A stretch of DNA of 64,000 nucleotides from Promethearchaeota archaeon (GTDB lineage: Archaea > Asgardarchaeota > Lokiarchaeia > Sigyniarchaeales > SOKP01): the NCBI GenBank assembly GCA_016840165.1, contig JAEOSU010000080.1, forward strand, positions 124,001 to 188,000. The letters are read 5' to 3'. Positions 18,870 through 28,170 of the stretch are shown here, in pieces. Under the pieces are notes generated by a model, which worked only from the letters and a program-made list of their open reading frames with translations, ran no database searches and was not told the origin of the DNA. Made by a program: the position numbers and the translations under genes. The number at the start of each line of letters is the position of its first letter. Position 1 is the first letter of the stretch.

Positions 18870-19616
18870 ATGATGATGAAGCTCTTAGTAATCATTCCTG
18901 CATTTAATGAAGAGAAGACTATTGAGAATGTAGTAAAAAGTATTCCTAATATTCCTAATATAGATCAAGATGTGCTCGTTATCGATGATGGAAGCAGTGA
19001 TAATACTTTAATATATGCTAAAAAACAAGGAGCTGAGACTCGCTCAAATAGAAGAAATATGGGACTTGGTTCGGCTTTTAAATTAGGTTTAAATTATGTT
19101 TTACAAGAAAAAGTCGATTATATAGCAATTTTGGATGCTGATGGACAATATGAGCCATATGGATTAAAAAGACTCATCAATCCAATTATTAATGAAAATT
19201 ATGATTTGGTTATCGGTAATCGTTTCATTAATGGAGGATATTTTGAAGCAAGAACTATAAAACGTCTGGGAAATCTCTTTATTTCTACACTTATATCGAA
19301 AGTATTATTAAGATTAGAGATAGTCTATGATATTCAATCTTCTTTTAGGGCATTCAATAAAAAGTTAGCTATATTTATTTTAAACAATATTAACGCGAAA
19401 TATAATTATGCTCAAGAAATGTTTATTTTAGCTAGCCTATATAGATTCAGGATTAAGCAGATCCCGGTTATATGTAAAAAGAGACATTCAGGAAAATCCA
19501 GACTTATTAAAAACCCAGCTCTCCATATAGTTCGAATATTATGGGTTTGTCTTAAAACATTTATAAAAAATTTTTTTATAAGGAATTACTCTTTTCCCTC
19601 ATCAAGTCCTAATTGA
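18870..19616 (+). CDS. Glycosyltransferase family 2, DPM1/polyprenyl-phosphate type
   Basis: 248 residues with a GT-A fold. VIIPAFNEEKTI opens the domain, VLVIDDGSSDNT binds the nucleotide, and AILDADGQYEP carries the DxD metal site. The later QSSFRAFNKK and KKRHSGKSRL regions match dolichyl-phosphate mannose synthase-like enzymes that transfer a sugar from GDP or UDP to a lipid phosphate. No transmembrane helix follows the domain, so it is the short soluble type. The start is the first of three ATGs. Its 3' end overlaps the convergent scpB gene by 31 bases. Confidence 0.85.
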   Translation: MMMKLLVIIPAFNEEKTIENVVKSIPNIPNIDQDVLVIDDGSSDNTLIYAKKQGAETRSNRRNMGLGSAFKLGLNYVLQEKVDYIAILDADGQYEPYGLKRLINPIINENYDLVIGNRFINGGYFEARTIKRLGNLFISTLISKVLLRLEIVYDIQSSFRAFNKKLAIFILNNINAKYNYAQEMFILASLYRFRIKQIPVICKKRHSGKSRLIKNPALHIVRILWVCLKTFIKNFFIRNYSFPSSSPN

Positions 19617-20344
19617 GAGATCATCATTCTTTTTAAATCCTGTCTATTTTTTGGCAGCCCAAACATATCTGCATATTTGTCTGTAGTCATTAATTCATGG
19701 CTTCTTCCTTTTTTTTCTGCAGATATTAATTCATTATCAAGGAGATACTTAACATGTTCGTATGCACCAGTACCTCTAATTTTTATGACAGTTGACTTTA
19801 AAATTGGTTGCTTTAAGGCAATTATAGTAAGGGTTCTTAAATACTTTTCCGCTATCGCCCCACCTTTAGTAAATTTGGAAATAGTTTCTGTATATTCCGG
19901 TCTTAGCTGCATTTGGTAGCGCTCTCCAACTTGCGCTATGACAAGCGCACTCGAGCGATCTAAATATTCATATGCAAGTTCGGTGATTAATTCTTCCACC
20001 AACTTTTTTGAGATTTCTAGTTTAGTGGCAATTTCTTCTATATCCAATGGACTTCCAGCAGCATAAAGAGCTCCTTCAATTAAATTTTTTTGGATAATCC
20101 GAAATTCTTTATCTTCATCTAAAGTTTCTTTTTCTATTTTTTCTTCTCCAATATCCATTTCATCGCTGTCCTCACTCTCAATATCTTCGATTTGCTCACT
20201 ATCTTGATCAATAGTATCATTTATTTCAGTATCAGATTCATTATTTTCATGGGATCCTTGTTCTGGATCAGATATGGATTCAACTTCTTTTTGATTTTCA
20301 TCTTTTAAATATTCCTCAATTTGATTTTCTTCCTCATTATCCAT
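19586..20344 (-). CDS. scpB: Segregation and condensation protein ScpB
   Basis: 252 residues. The first ~85 residues are a very acidic low-complexity tail (DESQ/E-rich). The ScpB winged-helix pair follows: NLIEGALYAAGSPLDIEEIA and RTLTIIALKQPILKSTVIKIRGTGAYEHVKYL, with the characteristic turn before IRG.GAYEHV. ScpB binds the kleisin ScpA in the SMC condensin complex. Start ATG 20344 has GGGAG ten bases upstream. The gene follows scpA by 15 bases and SMC is further upstream, giving the order smc-scpA-scpB. The acidic tail is longer than in typical bacterial ScpB. Confidence 0.9.
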   Translation of the reverse strand: MDNEEENQIEEYLKDENQKEVESISDPEQGSHENNESDTEINDTIDQDSEQIEDIESEDSDEMDIGEEKIEKETLDEDKEFRIIQKNLIEGALYAAGSPLDIEEIATKLEISKKLVEELITELAYEYLDRSSALVIAQVGERYQMQLRPEYTETISKFTKGGAIAEKYLRTLTIIALKQPILKSTVIKIRGTGAYEHVKYLLDNELISAEKKGRSHELMTTDKYADMFGLPKNRQDLKRMMISQLGLDEGKE

Positions 20345-20359
20345 GGTTTAATCTCCCAA

Positions 20360-21355
20360 TTATCTTATATTAATTATAAAATCCCTAAAATCCTCTTCCT
20401 GGTTTAAGGTTAACTTATTTCCCGTTGAGAGAAACATTAATGCTAAAAACATCCTTACAAATGCAAATCTTCTTCCAATATCAGATGGTTCTTCATTTTT
20501 AATTATTTGAGCTAAATCAAAAAAAGTAGTCTCTACACCTTCTAAGTTTATTTTTGCTTTTATTCGATTAAACCAGGACTCATGTAATTCCTCTATTGAT
20601 TGTTCTCTTCCACTGATATGCTTTAATAATTCTTTTGGTAACTGAGCTTTTGATCTCATCTGGATTTTTTGTTCTTTTAATTGTTCTCTTCGTAATCGTC
20701 TCCGCCTTAATTTCTCTTTATTTTGCATTGTTTCTATTATAGCAGAGCGCATAGCTTCGAATAACTCCTCTTTTGTTGCAATAAGCATTTTTGGCTGCAA
20801 TGGTTGAGATAATGTTTTCGGGATGGTTCTAGCATGCGATTGCCTGAACTTTTCGAGCTCCTCTTTTTTCTGTATTTCCTCCTCTTGTTTAATGATGCTC
20901 GAGATTTTATAGTGATGTAATGATGCAGAGGTTTTGAGAGCAATTCCTGAAATTTTGTAATTTATTAGACTTTCATGGAGCATGTTATCGAAAAATTTGT
21001 CTACCAGTGAAGCTAAGTCGTAAAATGCTACATTTGAATCTTTTGCGAGCTCCGTATCCAACAAACTCGAATAAGGAGGTTTTTGCCAGAATTTCAATTC
21101 CATTTTTTCCTTATACAATAAAGCAGGGTCATCATCTTCCTCTACTCCCGCAATTAATTCTTCTTCTAACTCAACTTCTTGCGTTCGATCAATAAAATCC
21201 GGGTGAGAAACAATCTCCTCCAGTAATTTAATTATATCTTTCTTTTTTGATTTAGAAGGAATTGTAATATTATTTTTTCCAGCAAAATCTCTTAATTGTG
21301 CAACAGTCCATTCAGTAAATTTGTTTTCTTCTTTAGCTTCACTTTCTTTTGAAAT
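20360..21355 (-). CDS. scpA: Kleisin ScpA with N-terminal SAP/HeH-like domain, probable AUU start
   Basis: The ScpA core begins near KPPYSSLLDTEL and runs through LASLVDKFFDNMLHESL to the C-terminal winged-helix EEPSDIGRRFAFVRMFLALMFLS, which contacts the SMC head. The ORF track starts at TTG 21118, which has no ribosome-binding site. The frame is open upstream for 79 more codons that clearly look coding: FTEWTVAQLRDFAGKNNITI and SKKKDIIKLLEEI form a SAP/HeH-like helix-extended-helix, followed by an acidic linker. The only possible starts are ATT, ATA or TTA. ATT at 21355 stands seven bases after a strong AGGTGA, so I choose it (331 residues). The gene lies 32 bases after smc. The extension may bind DNA (inference). 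Confidence 0.85.
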   Translation of the reverse strand: MSKESEAKEENKFTEWTVAQLRDFAGKNNITIPSKSKKKDIIKLLEEIVSHPDFIDRTQEVELEEELIAGVEEDDDPALLYKEKMELKFWQKPPYSSLLDTELAKDSNVAFYDLASLVDKFFDNMLHESLINYKISGIALKTSASLHHYKISSIIKQEEEIQKKEELEKFRQSHARTIPKTLSQPLQPKMLIATKEELFEAMRSAIIETMQNKEKLRRRRLRREQLKEQKIQMRSKAQLPKELLKHISGREQSIEELHESWFNRIKAKINLEGVETTFFDLAQIIKNEEPSDIGRRFAFVRMFLALMFLSTGNKLTLNQEEDFRDFIINIR

Positions 21356-21387
21356 TTCTATTTCACCTAATTAAAATGAATACTTAA

Positions 21388-24300
21388 TTAACTTTCCTCG
21401 ATGTTTGTGGGTACATCCGGTAATTCTAATAATTTTTTAGCCTCCTCCTCTAAATCGACGCTAAATATATCCGTTATACCACTTTGCTGCATTGTGACCC
21501 CATATATTCTATCTGCATTTACAATATTCTCTTCTCGATGACTAATAACCATGAATTGAGCTTGTTGAGCAAATTCTTTAATCACCATGCTTACTCTATG
21601 AACATTTGGACCGTCAAGGGCAGCATCTATTTCATCCATTATATAAAAGGGTGCGGGATAGAACTCCTGCACAGCAAAGATGAATGAGAGAGCTACGAGC
21701 GTTTTCTCTCCTCCACTAAGAATTTCCAAGCTTGAGATCTTCTTTCCTCTTGGTCGTGCTTCTATACTTACACCTCCTTCGAAAGGTTTATCCGGACGAT
21801 CTAAAATCATTTTAGCAGAGCCACCTGGGGATAATTTTTGAAAAATTCGCGAAAATTCTCGATTAATTTCATGATATGCTTTCATAAAAGTACGAGTTTT
21901 CTCAAGTTCAATCTTTTCTATAGCATCTAAGATAGCTTTACGTTCACGTTGGATTGTTTGTCTTCGCATATCGATCTCATCAAAGCGTTCTTTAACGGCA
22001 TCAAATTGTTCTATTGCTTTGAGATTTACAGGTTCCAAAGCATTTTTCTTTTTAGATGCTTCAGATATATCCGATTGGAGTCCAGATTCGGATAAATCAT
22101 CTGTAACAGGAGGAATAACACCATAATCTTTAGAACGATGATAAAGGGTTTCAATTTGATCTTTAGTAATTATAATTCTTGATTCATAATTATTTATTTT
22201 CGAATTTTCCATAGAATAATCTGTTTTTAAATCAGTGATTATTTTCTGATAGTTCTTTTGCTTATTCCAAGATTCATCTTTTTGTTGAATAAATTGATTT
22301 AATTCTTCTTGTTTGAGATTTTTGTTTTGTTTTTCTTGTGATAAATTCTCTTCGAATTTTTTTATTTCTATGGAGATTTTTTCAATTTCTTTCTCAGTAT
22401 CATCAATATCTTGATGTAATGCTAAAATTTTGTTTTCTCTTTCTTTATTTTTATTGATTTCATTTAAATTTCCTTGATTTTTCTGTAAATCATTATTAAG
22501 CTTATTTAGATTCTTTTGAGCGGCTTTCTGGAGCTCTATTTCTTTGCTTTTTTCTTGTCTTAATCCATCAATGATGTTTTGTATTTCATCAACTTTTGAT
22601 TGCAGGCTTTCAATCTGTTTTTTATTTTCCTCAACATTTTTCTTGCTAGCTTCAATATTTATCTTTGCATCTGAATTTTCTTTTGATAAATCCTCAATAG
22701 ACGTAATAATCATCATTATATTATCTAAAGATCTCAATTTGTTCATAGTTTCTTCTAAAATCTTATTTTGTTCGTCGATCTGAACCCTTATACTTTCAGT
22801 GTTTTCCCAAAATTTCTCCTTTTTACCAATTAATTCATTTATATTCGAATTGATGGATTCTTGTTCCCTGTTAACTGAGTCAATTTTATTTTTTATTTCA
22901 TTTATTGTCTCTTTCTTTGAGTCAATGTATTTTTTTAAATCTTCAATATTCGTCTCTATTTCAATAATACTATCAAAAAGAGATTGAATTCCCTGTAATT
23001 CTTGGAGATTTATCTGTAATTGTTCCAACTCTTTTTGTTTCGAATCGATTTTACCTTGAATTATTTCAATATTTTCCCAGTACTTAGATTTTAGATCTTT
23101 TAATTTTTTGATATCATCTTCATAATTTTCTTTTTCTTTTTCATTAATTTGATTACTCCTTTGACTTATTTCCTCTTCAGATTTACTTATAGTCTCACTC
23201 GCCTCAGAGATTTTTCTATTAACTTCATCTAATCGTTTAGTATACAGAGCAAAGTCTTCGGAATCCCGTTTTTTGTTAATATTAACCTCAGTTAATTTAT
23301 TCTCTATGGTATTTAAATCATCTGTTTGAGATGCAATGTTTAGAGAAATCGCCTCGAGTTGTTTATATAGGTCCTGACTCTTAGACATAGTTAGTTTTCT
23401 AAGAGAAATATAGACATTTTCAAGGATTTCCATAAGATCTTGAACAAAACTATCGAAGTTAGTCGTCGATTCTTGAATTTCAACATCAGCAGATTCTTTT
23501 ACTTTAGAAATTAACTGATCAATGGTAGAATCAACATTATCAGTAAATAGAGAAAGGGTTTGGAGTATTGAATTAATAGATTTCGAGGTTTCGCTTTCTT
23601 CATCAGTCTCACCACTAACGTCCTCAATGGTTTTCATAATATCTACGATATCTAATACAAATTTACGGAAATCATCAGCTGAAGTTTCAATAGCCTCAGC
23701 ATTTGATTGTTGTATATTACTCTTTATTGATTCTACACTAATATTGATATTTTGCGTTAACATATTTAGGATTTGAAGTATACCGGTTATATCTTCTGTA
23801 TTTCTCTCATATTCTTTTTCTGTTTTTTCAATTTTTAAAGAAAGTTCTTCTTTTTCTTTTATTAAATCATTTAAGCGTCTTTGAATATTTTCCTTTTTAG
23901 AAACGAGATTATTTTCGTCATTTTCTACTTTAGCGAGATTACTCTTTAGATTATTAACTTTTAACTCTGAATCACTCTTTTCTCGTTCAAGGTTTGTGAA
24001 GTCTCGGTTTACTAATTTTAATTTTGTATTTAGGTTTTCTATTTTTGCTTTGTGGTCATATATTTCTGATTCTATAGAATCTTGCTTCATTATCAATAAT
24101 TCTAAATCTTGTTCATATTTTCTGAATGTTGAATTTTCTTGTTGATATTCTTTCTTTAACTTATTTAATTCATTATTAATTGCTGATTTTTTATTCAGCA
24201 TTTCCTTTAAAACGATTTCTGTATCTTTACCCTCACTTAATTCTTTAATTCTGTTCTCAATTAATGTCTTTTTTTCCTCCATTTCCGCTATTCTCGTGTT

Positions 24301-25836
24301 ATTAATATTAATTTCCGTAGTTAAAGAGGATAAGGAGGATTGAAAGGCTAATTGATTTGAATTTAATTCACTTTGCTTATCCTGTAATTCTTTAATTTGA
24401 TTCTCTAGATTTTTCTGGTTTTGATTTTCTTTTGATATAGCTGATTTCAATTCATTTATTTTCTTTCTTATTGCGAGCTCCTCTTTTTTTGTAGCATCTA
24501 TTGCATCCTCTATACTTTCTGCCTCTCCTTTTAATTTTTTAAGATCCTCCTCTAATTTTATTTTCTTCTCTTCATTCTTCTTGATGTTCTCTTTAAGTAC
24601 TTTGATTTGAGCATTATCAGATGAAATATTTTGCTTCACATTTGAAATATCTGATTTAAACTTAGATTGTTCTTCATTTTTAAGCTTGATTTGATTATCT
24701 AAATCAGCTTGATTTTGCTGTCTTGTTTCTATTTCTTCTTTTGATTCTTCGATTAGTTTTTCAGTTTCAGAAATTTTGTTAGTAAATTCGCTTATAATTG
24801 AATCATAGGTTTGTCCCTCCTCAAGTTTCATCTGTTTATTCTCTAATGATACAATTTCTTTAGAATATTTATCAATAGTTTTCTTTGCAATTTCTAAACT
24901 GGTCTGATGAGAAGAGAGTTGAGTTTTTAATTGAGTAATATTTTCGTTAATAGTTTCTTTTTCCTTTTCCTTCTCAGTAATTGTTTTTTGGATGTTATCC
25001 ATGAGGAATGATTCCTGTTTTAATATTTCTTCTTGTCTAGTTATCCTCTCTTCCAGTTCCTCAATAATTTTGGTTGATTGCTCAACATTTTGCTGTAAAT
25101 TTTCTTCCTCCTCTTTTAATTTCGAAATCTTTAGAGCGATTAATTGAGCATTATAATATTTTATTTTTTCATCTAATTCCTTCCAAGCTAATGCATCATT
25201 CTTTTCTTTTTCAACTTTCTTCAACTGAGAGGATACCTCTTTAAAGATAGCTTCGAATTGACCCAAATCTCTCTCAGCTTTTTCTAGTTCTTTCATTGTT
25301 GCATCTTTCATTTCATCGTATTTCTGAAGGCCTATGAGTTCTTCAATAAAATCCCTTCGATTCTCCGGATTCATATGAGTCAATTCAACAATTTTCCCTT
25401 GTAAAACAAACTGATTTGTTCCATCAGGATCTATATTCGCAGTAGCTAGAGCATTTAGAATTTGCTGACGAGTTGCTCTTTTGCCATTTATTTTATATCC
25501 GCCCCCACCACCACGTTTAATTGAACGAGATACTTCAAATGTGTCACCTGGAGTAGGGAAAATATTCTCAGAATTATCGAAATATAGGCTAACCTTCGCT
25601 CTCTGAGAAGGATTCTTTCCTCTAGACCCCGCAAATATTAAATCTTCCAGACTCTTAGCTCTCATCGTCTTTTTGCTTAACCTTCCTAATGCAAATGTTA
25701 ATGCATCAATAATATTGGATTTTCCTGCTCCGTTTGGTCCCACAATGCAAGTAAAGCCACTTGAAAGCTTAATTGTTACAGTCCGGTCGCCAAAACTTTT
25801 AAACCCAGTCATTGATATTTTTTTTATGTGAGTCAT
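21388..25836 (-). CDS. smc: SMC chromosome-condensation ATPase, long, without a recognisable hinge
   Basis: Head motifs are intact: KISMTGFKSFGD, Walker A GPNGAGKSN, the LSGGEKTLVAL signature and Walker B FYIMDEIDAALD. From the ATG at 25836 the protein is about 1482 residues; most archaeal SMCs are near 1150-1200. Almost all the excess is coiled coil. I find no canonical hinge. At the midpoint (residues ~688-817 of the 25851 numbering) are two tandem ~59-residue copies: ITGILQILNMLTQNI and INSILQTLSLFTDNV, each ending in FVxD. The track's TTG start at 25851 lacks a leader site; ATG 25836 follows GAGG by nine bases and gives the usual MTHIKKISMTGFKSF start. It heads the smc-scpA-scpB operon. 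Confidence 0.93.
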   Translation of the reverse strand: MTHIKKISMTGFKSFGDRTVTIKLSSGFTCIVGPNGAGKSNIIDALTFALGRLSKKTMRAKSLEDLIFAGSRGKNPSQRAKVSLYFDNSENIFPTPGDTFEVSRSIKRGGGGGYKINGKRATRQQILNALATANIDPDGTNQFVLQGKIVELTHMNPENRRDFIEELIGLQKYDEMKDATMKELEKAERDLGQFEAIFKEVSSQLKKVEKEKNDALAWKELDEKIKYYNAQLIALKISKLKEEEENLQQNVEQSTKIIEELEERITRQEEILKQESFLMDNIQKTITEKEKEKETINENITQLKTQLSSHQTSLEIAKKTIDKYSKEIVSLENKQMKLEEGQTYDSIISEFTNKISETEKLIEESKEEIETRQQNQADLDNQIKLKNEEQSKFKSDISNVKQNISSDNAQIKVLKENIKKNEEKKIKLEEDLKKLKGEAESIEDAIDATKKEELAIRKKINELKSAISKENQNQKNLENQIKELQDKQSELNSNQLAFQSSLSSLTTEININNTRIAEMEEKKTLIENRIKELSEGKDTEIVLKEMLNKKSAINNELNKLKKEYQQENSTFRKYEQDLELLIMKQDSIESEIYDHKAKIENLNTKLKLVNRDFTNLEREKSDSELKVNNLKSNLAKVENDENNLVSKKENIQRRLNDLIKEKEELSLKIEKTEKEYERNTEDITGILQILNMLTQNINISVESIKSNIQQSNAEAIETSADDFRKFVLDIVDIMKTIEDVSGETDEESETSKSINSILQTLSLFTDNVDSTIDQLISKVKESADVEIQESTTNFDSFVQDLMEILENVYISLRKLTMSKSQDLYKQLEAISLNIASQTDDLNTIENKLTEVNINKKRDSEDFALYTKRLDEVNRKISEASETISKSEEEISQRSNQINEKEKENYEDDIKKLKDLKSKYWENIEIIQGKIDSKQKELEQLQINLQELQGIQSLFDSIIEIETNIEDLKKYIDSKKETINEIKNKIDSVNREQESINSNINELIGKKEKFWENTESIRVQIDEQNKILEETMNKLRSLDNIMMIITSIEDLSKENSDAKINIEASKKNVEENKKQIESLQSKVDEIQNIIDGLRQEKSKEIELQKAAQKNLNKLNNDLQKNQGNLNEINKNKERENKILALHQDIDDTEKEIEKISIEIKKFEENLSQEKQNKNLKQEELNQFIQQKDESWNKQKNYQKIITDLKTDYSMENSKINNYESRIIITKDQIETLYHRSKDYGVIPPVTDDLSESGLQSDISEASKKKNALEPVNLKAIEQFDAVKERFDEIDMRRQTIQRERKAILDAIEKIELEKTRTFMKAYHEINREFSRIFQKLSPGGSAKMILDRPDKPFEGGVSIEARPRGKKISSLEILSGGEKTLVALSFIFAVQEFYPAPFYIMDEIDAALDGPNVHRVSMVIKEFAQQAQFMVISHREENIVNADRIYGVTMQQSGITDIFSVDLEEEAKKLLELPDVPTNIEES

Positions 25837-26016
25837 CACATTATTCCTCAAATTGATTCAGATTTCTATACTTACAAGAAGATTTGAATAAAAATCATTC
25901 CAAAATCGTTGTTTATTTCTTGATTCTTTATAACTTAAAGAATTATTACAACTATATATATAATCATTATTTAAATAGTTAAGATTTTTGGAATATTTGA
26001 CTTATAAAATTAGTTA

Positions 26017-27207
26017 TTATTTGCCAAATATGGAATCTACAATCGCCTTAAGCTGTTTAGGATTAATAAATAAATAAAAAGATGTATCATCTGAAATCTT
26101 GCTAAAGATAGAACCCCTTTCAAATTTAAAACTCTTTTTAGAGATATTGATTAATCCCACACTCCTTAAATTTCGCAAAATGTCATTATATTGAGTTTTA
26201 CTGGCAATATATTCTATTGATTCACATGAGATGATATATAACTCTTTTAGCTTTTTATTAGATATGTAGTAATTAGAATTTCTTAAGAAAAAGTTTGCTA
26301 GATTATCCAGAAATATAATAATAAGGAGTTCTTCTTCAGAAATATAGGAAAGCAACGAAAATTCGTCTGAAATTTGGATGGAGTCAAATTGATTTTGAAT
26401 GAGTGAGATAAAATCTAAATGACTGATATATTTTGGATCTTTAAGAAGAGGATATAATTCTTTAAATATTTCAATTCCTTTTCCAGGCACGGGTACATAA
26501 TGTTCAAAAATTAAGTCTGTGATGTATTCAATCAATTCAATATCTATTTCGTGCATAAAAGTTAATGAAACTCTTTGTTTTAGAATATCTAATAATTCAG
26601 AATAAGAATAGAATTCTAATTTTTTTTTGTAATCAAACTCATTTAAAAGATCAAAAGTCTCACTTCGATTTACTCTATTTACTGTAGAAATTATTGTTGT
26701 TTTCGTCTCTTTTCCATAATTCAAAAATTTTTTGAAGTTTTGAGGTTTTAAATCTTCAATATTATTAAAAACCATAATCAACGGATTAGTAATTTTACTG
26801 GTTATCAGTTTAAATGTATTCCATAACTCAGATACACTAGCCTTTAAAAATGAAGTTAAATTTAGCTCAAAATTGCACATAAACGAGAGATCTGAGATTA
26901 AACCGAAAAAAATTTCATGCAGATTTTTGTCTTTACAATCTACACTAACTTCATAGATTATTGAATCCAATTGATTTTGATAGATTAGGTCTTTAGTAAC
27001 TTTATTTATTATAACTTTTTTACCTATTCCTTGCAGTCCTTGATATAGGACATTGCAACAGAAATTATCCGATAATGAATCGTTTAGAAGAGATTTAAGA
27101 TAATTCTCTTCTTTAGCTCGATATAATATTTTTGGAGGGACATAATTAACATCAAATAATGCTTTAGGACCAATATAATCATTAAATGTTTCAGATTTTA
27201 CTATCAT
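26017..27207 (-). CDS. Orc1/Cdc6-like AAA+ protein with degenerate nucleotide site
   Basis: 396 residues with Orc1/Cdc6 layout: VPPKILYRAKEENYLKSLL (the family's P..L..R..E...L region), a P-loop at 52-65, an all-helical lid and a C-terminal winged-helix part (ILRNLRSVGLINISKKSF). The P-loop reads GLQGIGKKVI, with Lys in place of the usual Thr/Ser after GK. The Walker B region PLIMVFNNIEDL has Asn where the acidic residue is expected. ATP hydrolysis is therefore doubtful. Orc1/Cdc6 proteins mark origins; a degenerate paralogue could be regulatory. It sits upstream of smc on the same strand, 180 bases away. Another STAND-type ATPase is the alternative. Confidence 0.62.
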   Translation of the reverse strand: MIVKSETFNDYIGPKALFDVNYVPPKILYRAKEENYLKSLLNDSLSDNFCCNVLYQGLQGIGKKVIINKVTKDLIYQNQLDSIIYEVSVDCKDKNLHEIFFGLISDLSFMCNFELNLTSFLKASVSELWNTFKLITSKITNPLIMVFNNIEDLKPQNFKKFLNYGKETKTTIISTVNRVNRSETFDLLNEFDYKKKLEFYSYSELLDILKQRVSLTFMHEIDIELIEYITDLIFEHYVPVPGKGIEIFKELYPLLKDPKYISHLDFISLIQNQFDSIQISDEFSLLSYISEEELLIIIFLDNLANFFLRNSNYYISNKKLKELYIISCESIEYIASKTQYNDILRNLRSVGLINISKKSFKFERGSIFSKISDDTSFYLFINPKQLKAIVDSIFGK

Positions 27208-27256
27208 TTTATCTAAATTTAATTTTTAGATATAAATTTAATAATAACTATTTAAA

Positions 27257-27286
27257 CCCCCCCAGAGAGTGGGAGGTGATTGGAAG
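27257..27286. other. GC-rich dyad beside the Orc-like gene
   Basis: In an otherwise AT-rich gap lies CCCCCCCAGAGAGTGGGAGG followed by TGATTGGAAG. CCCA/TGGG forms a hairpin with a GAGAG loop and the outer CC/GG can extend it. Read on the minus strand it is CTTCCA, 17 bases, then GGGGGGG. The archaeal origin recognition box also begins CTTCCA and ends in a G run, but with a different spacing and core, so the match is only suggestive. Confidence 0.35.
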
Positions 27287-27340
27287 TAAATTTAATTTTT
27301 TATAATTTAAAATTAGAATTATAGGGAAAAGAAAACCTGT

Positions 27341-28159
27341 TTATAACGAGATAATATTTACCTTTATATCAGTTTTTTCTAGTTTTTCATCTAATCTCTG
27401 CTTCCTTAGCTTATTTGCAAACTTTATATCGATTTTATCATAAATATATCCATTTGAGCTATAAGGAGCTTCAATTACTCTTAAAAGCGAAGGAGAGTAA
27501 TGTTCAGGAACAAAAGAAATGATTTTACTTTTACCTGAAAATTTTCTTTTAAAAAATTCTCCATAGGTATTAGAGGCTACAACGGGAATCCTATTTTCTA
27601 ATGCTCGAGCTTTTAAATAAATATCCCAGTTATTTAACCCCATATCTCTTATCTGAGTAGGAGAGAACAAAATCTCAGCTTCTTTTTCAGAAGCTAACCT
27701 TGGGGTTTCAAAGAAAGCCATATCAAAACAGATTAATATTGCAAAATTAAATGATTTCAATTTAAATATATTTAAAACCAATGAAGATTCAAACTTTTTA
27801 CGTTCATAAGAATAAAGATGAATTTTATCTTGACGACCAATCTCTTCACCATATTTATCGAAGAAATAGGAAGTAATAAATGGTTTTTTAGTTGTTGGGC
27901 GCTTTTCCCATATCCCTCCTGAAATAATATTAATACTATAATCCGTCGCGAGTTTTTTTACAAATTCATAATCTTGACCTCTTTCTTTTTGAAAGTTTAG
28001 GGCTATATCTTTCGAATAAGGTACCCACCTCTCAGGTAAACAAGCAATTTCACAATCATTATGCTCTTCAAGTAAGTTACTTATTAATCCTTCAATCTCT
28101 AAATAGCATTTTTTTTTATTTGGATATATTTCTGGTTGAATAGAAGCAACATTTAACAT
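27341..28159 (-). CDS. Carbon-nitrogen hydrolase (nitrilase superfamily)
   Basis: 272 residues with the complete catalytic triad: Glu43 in ACLPERW, Lys112 in GRQDKIHLY and Cys144 in AILICFDMAF. These enzymes cleave amides or nitriles through a thioester. The closest visual match is to small soluble amidases such as omega-amidase or N-carbamoyl hydrolase types, but the substrate cannot be read from sequence. The start ATG 28159 is 11 bases after the HAD gene, so the two are co-transcribed. Length is normal. Confidence 0.9.
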   Translation of the reverse strand: MLNVASIQPEIYPNKKKCYLEIEGLISNLLEEHNDCEIACLPERWVPYSKDIALNFQKERGQDYEFVKKLATDYSINIISGGIWEKRPTTKKPFITSYFFDKYGEEIGRQDKIHLYSYERKKFESSLVLNIFKLKSFNFAILICFDMAFFETPRLASEKEAEILFSPTQIRDMGLNNWDIYLKARALENRIPVVASNTYGEFFKRKFSGKSKIISFVPEHYSPSLLRVIEAPYSSNGYIYDKIDIKFANKLRKQRLDEKLEKTDIKVNIISL

Positions 28160-28170
28160 TTTGAATCTAT

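Noticed and set aside
20737-20943. Minus-strand ORF of 68 codons inside scpA
   Set aside because: It is an alternative frame within the well-supported ScpA core.
22544-23776. Plus-strand ORFs opposite SMC (22544, 22799, 23522)
   Set aside because: Low-complexity Ser/Phe/Ile shadows of the coiled-coil codons; no start signals.
26017-27207. Calling the Orc-like gene a confirmed replication initiator
   Set aside because: The P-loop and Walker B are degenerate and no proven origin boxes were found, so only a family-level call is made.
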